From Chara braunii (lineage: Eukaryota; Streptophyta; Charophyceae; Charales; Characeae), in contig BFEA01000033.1 in assembly GCA_003427395.1 (NCBI GenBank), positions 71,429-102,224 on the forward strand: a DNA stretch of 30,796 nucleotides, written 5' to 3'. Each line of letters begins with the position of its first letter. Within the stretch, counting starts at the first letter, position 1. Position numbers and translations under genes: made by a program. Shown piece after piece: positions 1 to 8,406 of this stretch. Below the pieces are notes generated by a model. It was not told the origin of the DNA. It did not search any database and worked only from the letters and a program-made list of their open reading frames with translations.

Positions 1-551
1 CCCCCCACCCCAAAAATTGTTTTTTTGTTTTTTTTTTTGCTTGAGGGGGTGGGGCTGGGGTTGCGCCGCCCCATGGCGCTTCCCGAATCCCCAACCCCCC
101 CGCCCCCATGGCCGCCACGCGTCCGCGAAGTCGCGCGGCCACGCGGACGCGTCCGCGGGGTCGCGGACTCGGCCGCGCTTGGCCGCCACAGAGGGGGATA
201 GAGGAAATGATGATGGGGAAGAAGATGATGGAGGTGTTGAGAGGGAGATGACATTGGTTCAACTTGTGCCGATCTTCTTCTTCTTCTTCTTCTTCTTCTT
301 CTTCTTCTTCTTCTTCTTCTTCTTCTTCTTCTTCTATTCTTGATTTCATTGTCTCCCTTGTCTTATATCTTCTCTCATCCTCTTTCATTTGAGTTGCAAT
401 GGAATGGTATGGTCTCTTTGTCAGCTTTGTCACTGGAAGTTGACCAAAGATTATAGCAGCATGATCGTCATGCCCTTAGGAGAAGTTTTGGGTGTGGGGA
501 GGGGGATGGGGAAATGTACAATGAAAGGATCTTGCTGCCGGAGTACTAACT
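1..551. other. Unassigned GC-rich then AT-mixed sequence, no gene seen
   Basis: The first 60 bases are C, T and G homopolymer runs. Bases 100-180 are rich in CG dinucleotides (repeated GTCGCG/ACGCG blocks). Short open frames exist on both strands, but they are low-complexity or run into the CTT microsatellite and match no family I recognise. Apart from that microsatellite I see nothing functional here. Confidence 0.5.
274..335. repeat. (CTT)n microsatellite
   Basis: About 62 bases of uninterrupted CTT trinucleotide repeat, roughly 20 units. It is what produces the poly-Phe tail of the open frame that crosses it, so that frame should not be read as a gene. Confidence 0.95.
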
Positions 552-656
552 GGCATTTCGTTAAAATTGACATTTTTTACTATTTTCACGAAATTGGGCA
601 TCCGAGAAAAAACTGTGTGTTTTAGCATGTTTTTGTGCCCACCACATTGGACCATT

Positions 657-689
657 GATGGTCCGGCGTCCTGGGGACCCCGGACCATC
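657..689. repeat. Inner palindrome of the foldback element, left arm
   Basis: The segment starts GATGGTCCGG and ends CCGGACCATC, giving an outer 10-bp perfect stem with an imperfect GC-rich centre. It is the partner of the palindrome at 767-799. Confidence 0.85.
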
Positions 690-766
690 TAATGTATCTC
701 GACGTAAAGTACCGTCAAAATACATATGAGGGTCAGAAAAAAATGAAAAAAAATCGAGGCAGATCA

Positions 767-799
767 GATGGTCCGGCGTCCTGAGGACGCCGGACCATC
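767..799. repeat. Inner palindrome of the foldback element, right arm
   Basis: A perfect 33-base palindrome: 16 bp, one central base, 16 bp. The half-site is GATGGTCCGGCGTCCT. The left-arm copy at 657-689 is the same palindrome with centre substitutions, so this copy is the better preserved. Confidence 0.9.
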
Positions 800-904
800 A
801 ATGGTCTGATGTGGTCGGCACAAAAAAATGCTAAAAAATACTGTGCTTTTTTAGAAGATCAATTTCATGAAAATAGTAAAAAATGTCAATTTTAACGAAA
901 TGTC

Positions 905-2030
905 TGTTTACTGGCCAACTATATGACAGGGCCTACTACGTCTGGATTTCTGCTCCGGAGTGTCCGAACTCAGCCAACCCAGGCTAGATCGCGAACCTGG
1001 GCAGTGCTGTCACTGACATAGCATTCTTTACGAGGACAAGTTGGGGACACATAAAATGATGCAGATTGTTCTTAGTGGGGAGTGTGTGCTAAGGTGCCCT
1101 TTGTGAGAATCAGTGGCCACTTCGCTTACTCCACATCTTCTTCTCCTGGAAAAAAAGGCCTTTGGACCGTGGCTCCATTCATTTCTGGGGAACATCACTC
1201 TGCTTCCTTTGCCAGCATTTTTCATCTCTTATCAAGGCAGGTTGTGGCGTTATTTTGGTGGGAGCTACGTAATCGAAACGACATGCAAACACAAAACCAT
1301 GCCCTAAGAATGCTCATCATACAAACAGAAGGTGCATCAGCCAATCACGCCTACGTACCAATCATTAGTATCTCATGCAGACAAGACCCAACATCAACAG
1401 TACCAGAACCAGCACTGGAACAAGAAAGAGAGTAGAAAGAGGAAAAGTCTTAGAGACGATGCAGAATGAGAAGAATGAAGACGAGACAAGGGAAAGCCCA
1501 GAAAGTAGAGGAGGTAGGCGTCGAAGAGAATTTCGACCTTCTTTACCAGTAGAGGATCTGAGGTACTATTGCACTGCACTGATGTATTTTGTTTGATTGT
1601 TTGATAATCATTGTTTGATTGTTTGATAATGTATGATCTCAAGTTCTCAGCATGTCACTTCAAATCAGTTTGCAGAGTTGATCTGGAGGAGAATGGCAAG
1701 GAGTAGGCTTAGTAACATTGCCCTTTGACTCTTATCCACACATTCAGATTCTAGGCACAGTAGGACTTTTCTGGATGTATTTGACCACTATTACGGTCAG
1801 ATTTAGTCCACGAAGTGCCAGTACGTGTATGTCCTTACTGTCTTTTGTGTGCAACTGGAAGCGCAAAGCCATGTGAGATGTTTGGTAAATTACAGTGCTG
1901 AGTCTGCTGACACTGCCGAGTTGCTGTTTTCACCTTTTGGCATGGGCAAAATCGTTCCAGGTTTCTAGTAACAGTTCTTAGAAATTGCTTATTGTGTTTC
2001 CTTTCCTATGCCTTTTTCTCTACTTCTCAG
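905..2030. other. Unassigned sequence; possible diverged LINE tail
   Basis: No convincing coding region is visible. Bases about 1150-1220 (A-run, GGCC, TGGCTCC, TTCTGGGGA, CTTCCTTT) resemble in order the LINE 3' tail seen on the minus strand at 3256-3330, and may be an older diverged copy in the same orientation. The rest shows no recognisable repeat or protein motif. Confidence 0.35.
1590..1630. repeat. Short tandem duplication, 19 bp unit
   Basis: TGTTTGATTGTTTGATAAT occurs at 1590-1608 and again at 1612-1630, separated by three bases. Each unit is itself built from TTTGAT repeats. Confidence 0.85.
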
Positions 2031-2123
2031 CTCGTCCAAGCTCCGACAATCAAGTGACCCTGACTGTCAATGGTGTGGTAGGTGACAAATCTTGCTCAGG
2101 TTGCATCTTCAGGTACACACAAG
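2031..2123 (+). pseudogene. Possible isolated host exon (93 bp)
   Basis: A pyrimidine-rich tract ending in TTCTCAG precedes 2031, and a GTACGT donor-like sequence follows 2123. The enclosed 93 bases are an exact multiple of three and stay open in the frame reading ...DNQVTLTVNGVV...CSGCIFRYTQ. The pattern of a short beta-strand-like segment followed by C-x2-C-x-F is faintly reminiscent of IPT/TIG-type repeats, but I cannot assign a family. No neighbouring exons were recognised. It could be a fragment captured by repeats or a chance arrangement. Confidence is low. Confidence 0.25.
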
Positions 2124-3014
2124 GTACGTTCGGATCCTTCAAGATGAGTACATCTGATTCATCTCAGCATAAAATAACTCTCAGAAATCTAATAGAGTAG
2201 GAGAGTCCTCATTTGCATGTTTCTGAAGCATGGGAGTTCATCACTTGCACCTCTTACTATCACGAAAATTACTTCTTCCGCCAGCTTGAATGATTGGATT
2301 CACAGAGGAATACGTTGGATCAGAATTGACCCCAAATGTGATTAACTTGTTACCAGCTTCATGCATTGCATAACAACTTGTATTGGCGATCAAAAATATA
2401 TGTCGATGCACACTTGTGGTGAAAGGGAGTCGATGGTGAGTGATGAACGGGTGGCAAGCACCAAATGGGATTGTTAAGTTCCCCATTGTATGGTACTGGA
2501 TGCAGCAACTATGGCAACAACACTGGCCTCTGAAATCTTCTTCAATGGCCAGAAATAGCTGAGACAGACCTTGCAGCCAATGGGGGAGTGCACACGGGAG
2601 CCTTCCTTAAGCCAGGACCCTTTGCGCCTTTCTTCCCTCTCCTCTTGAATGTGAGGCTTCAGGCCTCCACGGCGCCCTGCCGGGGGCTGCTTGCAAAAAT
2701 ATGACCAGGCCCTAAGTGAAGGACGGGGGGGTGAGGGTGGTCGTTTAATGTTTATTTTCTCAGGCCCCTTTGCCCAGCTGTCAGGGTGTGGTTGTTTGAG
2801 AGGGGGGGGAGAGGGTTGGTGAAGGGGGGTGTTTTTTTTTTTTTTTTCCCGGATTTTTCAGAAGGGGCCCCACAGAACATCCGTCCATCCATGCATCCAT
2901 CCATCCACCATTCCGTCCGTCCATTCAGAAGTGAGCACGTCTCAGATAGGCAATCAGTATAGCAATACAACTACTGTTGATTGAGGAAGGAAACTCCAAT
3001 ACCAATCACAAATC
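2124..3014. other. Unassigned sequence with simple repeats
   Basis: No gene is recognised. It holds a T run at 2832-2847 and a CCAT/CCGT-type tetranucleotide stretch at about 2880-2927 (ATCCATCCATCC). The bases around 2698-2725 (GACCAGGCCCTAAGTGAAGG) resemble 29408-29426 and may be a dispersed repeat. Confidence 0.4.
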
Positions 3015-3152
3015 TTTTTTTTTTTTTTTTCAAAACAAGCTCCATCTATTGCTGGGGAGCAACACCTGCTGGAAACCGGGTCCAGCGTCCCATAGATACA
3101 ACCATATCCTCACAAATTGGCACAAACTGGGAACCGGGCCCAGCGTCCCATA
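3015..3152 (-). mobile_element. LINE-like 3' tail (subfamily 2), minus strand
   Basis: A T16 run (3015-3030), which is poly(A) on the minus strand, is followed by AGCTCCATCTATTGCTGGGG. Two copies of a motif of the form CTGG.AACCGGG.CCAGCGTCCCATA follow, at 3068-3094 and 3127-3152. The same layout (T-run, CCAATCTATTCGTGGGGAGC, then GCTGGGAACCGGGCCCAGCG) occurs at 17062-17149. This matches the 3' end of a 5'-truncated poly(A) retroelement. No coding part is retained. Confidence 0.6.
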
Positions 3153-3231
3153 ACGAGCACGTTCAGAAAAAACATCAGAAGATTTCATGACAATGAGACT
3201 AGAAACCTACTAAGAATTTTGGGGCAACTTC

Positions 3232-3475
3232 TTTTTTTTTTTTTTTTTTTTTTTTGACAAAGCAGGGCCTTATGGTCCTGGCTCCTTCTATTCTGGGGAG
3301 CGTCTGTCCGGTTCCTTTTCCACCGGCAAGTCAAGATGATCATTACATCAAGATAAATTTCACACACGCTTCCTTCCGTCGGCCGAAGGATCCCTGAACA
3401 GCATTGATTGCTCCACTTTGGTGGAGGATTGACTGTCAGCTTGCCTTGTCCCTCGCTTTCCTCTCAGACCTAAGG
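3232..3475 (-). mobile_element. LINE copy A, 3' untranslated tail (minus strand)
   Basis: A T24 run (3232-3255) is the poly(A) tail of a minus-strand insertion. The reverse complement of 3256-3475 aligns over its length with bases about 25155-25376 of the plus-strand LINE. Shared blocks include GGCAAGCTGACAGTCAATCC, GGAGCAATCAATGCTG, CCTTCGGCC, GACTTGCCGGTGGAA, GCTCCCCAGAAT and CCAGGACCATAAGGCCCTG. Similarity upstream of about 3475 is not obvious to the eye, so the 5' limit is uncertain. No ORF2 is present in this copy. Confidence 0.8.
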
Positions 3476-4280
3476 TTCCGATCTGCCAGATAACACTGTT
3501 ATTCCTAGAAAGAGCTCCTCCGCTACCCTTGCCAGTCTGTTTCGCCCCCTTGCATCTCTCTGACCCTTTGTGGTAGACCCTGGACCCTTGGCTTTCACTT
3601 CAGAGGCCTGACTTCCTCTTCCTATTTTGGCTACTTTTCCTTTATAAGGCCTCCTGAGAAAAAACCGTCGCTCTATCCCCTCAAAACTGTGAACCGTTTT
3701 AACCTTTTAGGCTCGCCTGTCGTCTTTTCCACTTAGCGCTGCCAAACGAAGCTGTGAGACTTTTGCCTGTCGAGGTCCTGTAGAGGTTTGCCTGTCCCTT
3801 GTTATCTGTTTCCAATAGCCTCTTTCTGAGATTTGAGCTATGCCCATGAATCCGAAATGTGCTTGTCCTGTCGTGTTTCAGGATGTAATTGGTACCACCG
3901 CCTTTGCCTTCTGGTGGGCTCTCCTTTCTGGTAATGAGACATGCTTCCCGTAGGAACAGCACTCCTCGCTCTCAGTCGTCCTGTTTTATCCCTTCCCCGT
4001 TCCTGTGTAGTCTCCGTCTCCCGTTCTTACGCTGTTCCTTGTCATCTGCCTAAAACAACCATATCTGAGGAAAGGTATGTGCAACATCCATCATATGAGC
4101 ATCAATCTCCAACATAATCAAACCCACCGCAAAAACAAGTGTCATTGTCAATAATGATAAAAAAAGTTAAAAAACAAAAACGGAAATAAAACAACATTCG
4201 GCCCGCACCGCAAAGGCTGTCGAACAATGCACCCCGCTGTCCCTCTCTATCTACTGTACATCGCTACTGTACAACAACCG
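3476..4280. other. Unassigned sequence next to LINE copy A
   Basis: No gene is recognised. If LINE copy A is longer than its visible tail, this stretch would be its minus-strand continuation. The reverse complement has an open stretch at 3699-3962 without a recognisable domain. An A-rich segment lies at about 4155-4195. Confidence 0.35.
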
Positions 4281-4938
4281 CCGAGTGACCGGTACACACA
4301 GGCCTCATTTTGGGGGCCCGACGGTTGCTGGGGGCCCCCAGGCCACACGCCCTGGAGCCCCACGGATGGCCCTTAGGCCACAGGATTCGATTCGAGACAG
4401 CATTTATTTATTTATTTATTTGCTGTCCTATTTTTGTCTGTTCAGGCGTTGTTTCGGAACTGCTGTCCCCAAGGCCGCGCCTTGGGCCAGTTTCACCAGG
4501 AGGCAGGCCTCCCTGGGCCAGGTACAGGGTCTGGACGTCCGGTCGGGACCCAGACCCAGTAGGCCCACGTTTTGGCTACAGGACCGTAGGCACACAGAGG
4601 CAGACCGGCCGACCCAGCGCTACTTATAGCTGGGCCACGGCTGGGCAGACACACAGTTCGAGTAGCTCACTTCTTGGGCGGCACGCTGCTGGAGCAGCGC
4701 TGCGACACTACAGCACAACACTGGAGGTAGAGGTAGAGGTGTAGGAAGGCAGAGGGGCGGAGGCCATACCTGCAGCGGCGGTACTTACCTGGCACCATAA
4801 CCGCGCTCCACGCCGGCGTCCTGCACAGGGACCACAACGGCAGTTAGTACATGCCGGCATTACCTGCAAGTGAGATAGCGAGGAGGACGACATGTTCTTT
4901 TTCTCCTTCGTCTTGCCCTCCATCTCTTCTCCCTCCTT

Positions 4939-4990
4939 CCTTCCTTCTTCTTCTTCTTATTATTATTATTATTAGTAGTAGTAGTAGTAG
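4939..4990. repeat. Compound (TTC)n(TTA)n(GTA)n microsatellite
   Basis: Successive trinucleotide runs (TTC, then ATT, then AGT) follow one another without interruption. All are T- or A-rich and look like stepwise conversion of one repeat type into another. Confidence 0.85.
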
Positions 4991-4999
4991 TTTTCTTCT

Positions 5000-5002
<3 letters not shown>

Positions 5003-5058
<56 letters not shown>
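5003..5058. repeat. (AG)28 microsatellite
   Basis: Fifty-six bases of perfect AG dinucleotide. A similar (GA)n lies at 15576-15619, and the window ends in (TC)n. Confidence 0.95.
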
Positions 5059-5060
<2 letters not shown>

Positions 5061-5515
5061 TACAGGCAGAGGTTACATCGGGCGTGAAGCCCAGGATCTG
5101 ATTCGACATTTTTGTGGCAGACAGGGTTGGACATTCCGCAGGGAGACTATTTCTGGACTTTGGTATCATGATCTTGGTCTTCTCCCTCACCTCCATCTTC
5201 GTCTAGCCTGTCCCCCATCTCCTCATCCGTGGTATCTCCCCCATGTGCATGTCCAAGGAGGGACCTTTCTTCCATGTATGCGGTCCCTCCTCCCTCTCTC
5301 ACATGTGTGGTGTATGATGGGATGTCGCGTCAGTCTCTGATAGGTCAGGTCATATCTTTGAGTCTTCCGCTGCACTACATTATGTTATTTTCGTATGTAT
5401 ATGGATGCACATTGATTGTGATGCTTCACTAATGCTGCATTGTCCATTCGAGTCCTTTTTATCACTTCGTGGATCCATGGCTCTATATACATTGCTCAAC
5501 CGAGCATGTATTAGT

Positions 5516-5527
5516 TGGTATCGGAGC
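5516..5527 (+). promoter_or_regulatory. Primer-binding-site-like motif (initiator-Met type)
   Basis: TGGTATCGGAGC matches the plant LTR-retrotransposon PBS that pairs with the initiator tRNA-Met 3' end (canonical TGGTATCAGAGC) at 11 of 12 positions. It is the same 12-mer found after the LTRs at 7173 and 15930. It lies 3' of a TATA-like CTCTATATAC. No element body follows; a tetranucleotide tract starts about 50 bases later. Confidence 0.55.
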
Positions 5528-5576
5528 CCTGCGTGTGAATCAGGACTTCAACCTGACCTGACGCGCGAAAGGGAAG

Positions 5577-5923
5577 GATCGATCGATTGATTGATGCATT
5601 GACCGACCGATGGATGGATGGATGGATGGATGGATGGATGGATGGATGGATGGATGGATAGATGGATCGATCGATCGATCGATCGATCGATCAATTACGA
5701 TTGATTGATTGATTGATTAATTGACTGACTGATGATTGATCGATTACGATTGATTGATTGATTGATTAATTGACTGACAGATGATTGATTAATTGACTGA
5801 CTGACTGACTAACTGGCCGACCGACCGACCGATTGACTAACTGACCGACCGACCAACTGACCGACCGATCGACCGACCGACCGACCGACGGACTGACCAA
5901 CCGACCGACTAAGTGACTGACTG
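5577..5923. repeat. Phase-coherent tetranucleotide tract (GATC/GATT/GATG/GACC/GACT)
   Basis: About 350 bases dominated by four-base units of the form GA-pyrimidine-N. A GATG run lies near 5610-5660, GATC at about 5665-5690, GATT blocks at 5700-5795, and mixed GACT/GACC blocks to 5923. A longer unit containing TACGATTGATTGATTGATTG is itself duplicated (about 5696 and 5745). No gene crosses the tract. Confidence 0.9.
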
Positions 5924-6049
5924 GCGAGGTTAACCTAATTAGTTCTCATTCGCGATTTATGACCTAACTGCCAATTCCAACTTTTTTTTTCTTTTGTTCG
6001 GAATTCTTTCTTTGGCGCAGATTCATTTCTTTTGAAATTGTCGTAAATC

Positions 6050-6053
6050 CAAA
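6050..6053. repeat. Left target-site duplication (CAAA)
   Basis: CAAA directly precedes the 5' LTR and CAAA directly follows the 3' LTR at 14862-14865. A five-base comparison (CCAAA versus CAAAA) fails, so this is a four-base duplication or a mutated five-base one. Confidence 0.5.
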
Positions 6054-6387
6054 TGTAATAACCCTGTTCAGAAGTAGCCTGGGCCCTAGAACTCAGCCCC
6101 AGGCCACGCAGACCTGAGAAGGTCTGCGCTGGGCTGTGTGACCAAGACACGCCCAGGCCTGAGTCTATCGAGTGTGGCTGTGTGACCGAACGCTGCACAC
6201 AGGAAATTCAAGAGTCAAAGCCAACTGTAGAGTCAAAGGTACCGCACCTAGGCCCTGGGTTGGATACACTCACTTGTTGTGCGCAGGTACCCAGACAGCA
6301 TCCAGGCCGGAGGGAATTCGGTTTCAGGCCGATCTGAGCCCTCATTCGCATTGAGATTTGGACGGCCGAGGGATACAGCATCCGGGG

Positions 6388-6568
6388 TCCAGACCCCGTG
6401 TGAACACTACATAAGAATTGACTTCCTGGCTTTGACATCCATTCTGTCTTGCGTTGATGCTGACTTCACGCGTTGACNTCCAGACCCCGTGTGAACACTA
6501 CATAAGAATTGACTTCCTGGCTTTGACATCCATTCTGTCTTGCGTTGATGCTGACTTCACGCGTTGAC
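6388..6568. repeat. Perfect 90-bp tandem duplication joined by one N
   Basis: Bases 6388-6477 and 6479-6568 are identical, and the only base between them is the ambiguous N at 6478. The 3' LTR has a single copy. This is the pattern left when two overlapping contigs are joined without collapsing the overlap, so it is more likely an assembly artefact than biology. Confidence 0.85.
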
Positions 6569-6906
6569 TTCAACGCTGGCTCGGCACTGCAACGCTGGCT
6601 CGACGCTGCTGGCATTGTAACTTGGCGAGGCGCCGCTAGTCCGGCATGGTGGCCGGCTTGCTCCTGTCTTCTTGGCATGCTGACGTGGCAGTTGCCTTGT
6701 GCCTTCGCTGATGTGGCTGCTGCCACGTATTTTATGCTGACGTGGCTGTTGTCCACATGTTCTATTGTGGGGACTATATGATCGGCATTGCTGTTCTGTT
6801 CGTCGTTGCTTTAGGAGGAGATCAGGGCTGTGGGAAGTTCGAGGATACGTACCTGGTGGTCTTCATGTCGACATTGCTCTAGATGCTGATGTGGAACTGA
6901 TTAGAC

Positions 6907-6920
6907 GTGCCACGTGGCAC
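6907..6920. promoter_or_regulatory. Palindromic G-box in the 5' LTR
   Basis: GTGCCACGTGGCAC is a perfect 14-bp palindrome with the CACGTG G-box core bound by plant bZIP and bHLH factors. The 3' LTR has GTGCCATGTGGCAC at the matching place, a C-to-T change that destroys the core. Function as a binding site is inferred. Confidence 0.5.
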
Positions 6921-7172
6921 ATTGAGGATACTCAAATACTCGTTCCGACTATTGATTGATGAGGTGGCAGTAGAGGAGGGAGCCCGAAGAAGGAGTGGGC
7001 ATTTTACTTCCTCTCCTTTGTCTCTTCTCCCTTCTCTCTCTTCGTCTGTGTATGATATCTCACCTCATTCTGTCTGGTCACAAATTTTGATTATTAGTAA
7101 TCATCAGTCGATGGACATTTTCCTGGACTTGCATTGTTGACAACTGTCTTTCGATCTGGGTTCATTACAATT

Positions 7173-7184
7173 TGGTATCGGAGC
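7173..7184 (+). promoter_or_regulatory. Primer binding site (initiator tRNA-Met type)
   Basis: TGGTATCGGAGC starts three bases after the 5' LTR end, where minus-strand priming occurs. It differs from the canonical plant TGGTATCAGAGC at one position (G for A). Confidence 0.85.
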
Positions 7185-8406
7185 TAATCTCTTGACGATG
7201 ACATTTGTATATGAGTAGGCGCCAGGTGGCGCACAGGTAAGTAAGGTTGAGTAGGTGATGACGTGGCAAGGGATACGCTAGGGTGATGACGTGGCACATA
7301 CCTATTGGCGAGGATACACTTTCGGGGTCTGCTGACAAATCACTGGCGAGAAGACATTGTCGGGACTGTTGACGAGGTACAGGCTTCATTGGCAGGAAGA
7401 GATCCCTACCAGGCTGCTGACGTGGCAGTAGGGACTGCGACTGGAGATACTGCACACCAGCCTGGATCGCGATTGCGATGTGGAATCACTATCCCTTGCT
7501 GACGTGGCATGTGTTGTGCCACGTCTGAAGACCCTGTTACTAATGTTGACGTGGCACTTCTTGTGCTGCTGACACGCGGCAGGGTCTATTGCAGATGCTG
7601 ACGTGGCCTGGAGGAAGGAAGATTGATTGCTGACGTGGCAGGAGCAGGTCATCACACCTGTCTTATGAGGTGGTGTCTGCCTGCTGACGTGGCATTGAAC
7701 TCCTTGGCTGACGAGGCATAATCTGACTGGCTGGAACGGCGGCGGTATCTCACTTGACGTTTGGAAGAGGCACGTGGCAAGGATCGGACTACACATTTGC
7801 TGACGTGGCATCCCATTATTGATAGACTGGATAGAGTGCTGACGTGGCAACATTGCTATGTTGGCACTTCAGGGGTGACACGTGGCAGGCAGGACACTGC
7901 CGAGTAAGAGGTGCACTCTAAAGACGACGGCGGTACAACTGACTGGACAGATTACACAGTTGTAGTGCCAGCTGTCAGGGGGAGTGCGTGATCGCACAGA
8001 CATCAAGAAGACACAGCAAATTGATAAAGGTTGCTGACAAACTGTTGTGATTGTTGTTGGCATACTTACTTGTTGTTGTTGTGTGTGGTGTTTGCGTACT
8101 TACTTGTGTGCTGTGTCTGATCACACGGGCCTGATACGGTACCTGTACACTCTTGCGTAGGACGTCATCACACACGCAGACAAAAGAACAACAATAGTTA
8201 GAAAATAGGATTAATTGTATCTGATTCTTTTCCCTTTAAGTGATTAGAAATCTTGCTGTTGTAGTGGAATTTATTATTGTTATTAAGTATTTATTGTGCG
8301 ACAAACGCACATCACAATGTCTCATTTATGGAATTGTTGAAATTGTCGATTCTCACCCGTTTCATTCCTTTCTTTTTCTTCCCAATCTCACTCACCTTCG
8401 CTATTG
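7185..8406 (+). other. Long untranslated leader of the chromovirus
   Basis: About 1.2 kb lies between the PBS and the gag start, with no plausible plus-strand coding region. The first half is packed with ACGT-core 10-mers. The second half has two near-repeats of CATACTTACTTGTTG/CGTACTTACTTGTGTG near 8060-8110, followed by AT-rich sequence. A packaging or dimerisation signal would be expected here, but none can be identified by eye. Confidence 0.7.
7259..7887 (+). promoter_or_regulatory. Array of TGACGTGGCA motifs in the leader
   Basis: Exact TGACGTGGCA occurs at 7259, 7287, 7418, 7500, 7547, 7631, 7685, 7801 and 7840. Close variants lie at 7599 (TGACGTGGCC), 7709 (TGACGAGGCA), 7771 (CACGTGGCA) and 7876 (TGACACGTGGCA), and a reverse-orientation TGCCACGTC lies at 7517. 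Many copies are preceded by GC. The core combines a TGACG/C-box with the ACGTGGC ABRE/G-box element, a known plant bZIP target. Spacing is irregular (28 to 131 bases), so this is not a simple tandem repeat. Confidence 0.7.

Larger units (their letters stand above)
552..904. mobile_element. Foldback/MITE-like element with long terminal inverted repeats
   Basis: The left end (552 onward, GGCATTTCGTTAAAATTGAC...) is matched by the reverse complement of the right end (...GTCAATTTTAACGAAATGTC, ending at 904). The two arms pair with few mismatches for about 45 bases. They pair again, after a diverged stretch, through a T-rich block, TTGTGCC, ACCACAT and ACCATTGATGGTCCGGCGTCC. Each arm also ends in its own palindrome. 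No transposase is encoded. Weak similarity continues about 8 bases outward on each side, so the exact ends are uncertain, and I could not confirm a target-site duplication. This architecture is typical of a non-autonomous DNA transposon. The superfamily cannot be assigned from sight. Confidence 0.75.
4281..5510. other. Possible degraded LTR upstream of a primer-binding-site-like motif
   Basis: No coding domain is recognised in this 1.2-kb stretch. Its right edge runs CTCTATATACATTGCTC...GAGCA and, a few bases later, meets TGGTATCGGAGC at 5516. That is the arrangement expected at the 3' edge of a 5' LTR. No matching second LTR or TG start was found, so the assignment is inference. The stretch contains (ATTT)n at 4402-4421 and two further microsatellites. 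Confidence 0.3.
6054..7169 (+). repeat. 5' LTR (1116 bp)
   Basis: It starts TGTAATAACC and ends TTCATTACA, so it has the TG...CA termini. It matches the 3' LTR at 13856-14861 throughout. It is 110 bp longer because of a 91-bp tandem duplication around the N at 6478 and a 19-bp duplication of an AACGCTGGCTCG-containing unit near 6580-6600. Possible promoter sequence includes ACGT-core motifs at 6681, 6738 and 6911. I cannot place the transcription start. Confidence 0.95.

Noticed and set aside
17-343. Open frame ending in a poly-Phe tail
   Set aside because: The tail is the CTT microsatellite and the rest is low-complexity GC-rich sequence.
4310-4744. 144-residue plus-strand frame
   Set aside because: There is no family match, it crosses an (ATTT)n run, and it lies in a stretch better viewed as a degraded LTR.
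7386-7853. 155-residue minus-strand open frame with repeated CHVS
   Set aside because: CHVS is simply the minus-strand translation of the repeated TGACGTGGCA motif (with its flanking GC) in the leader. There is no domain, and the frame follows the repeats.
7259-7887. CRISPR-like array
   Set aside because: The repeated unit is only 10 bases, spacing varies from 28 to 131 bases, and it lies inside a eukaryotic retrotransposon leader.
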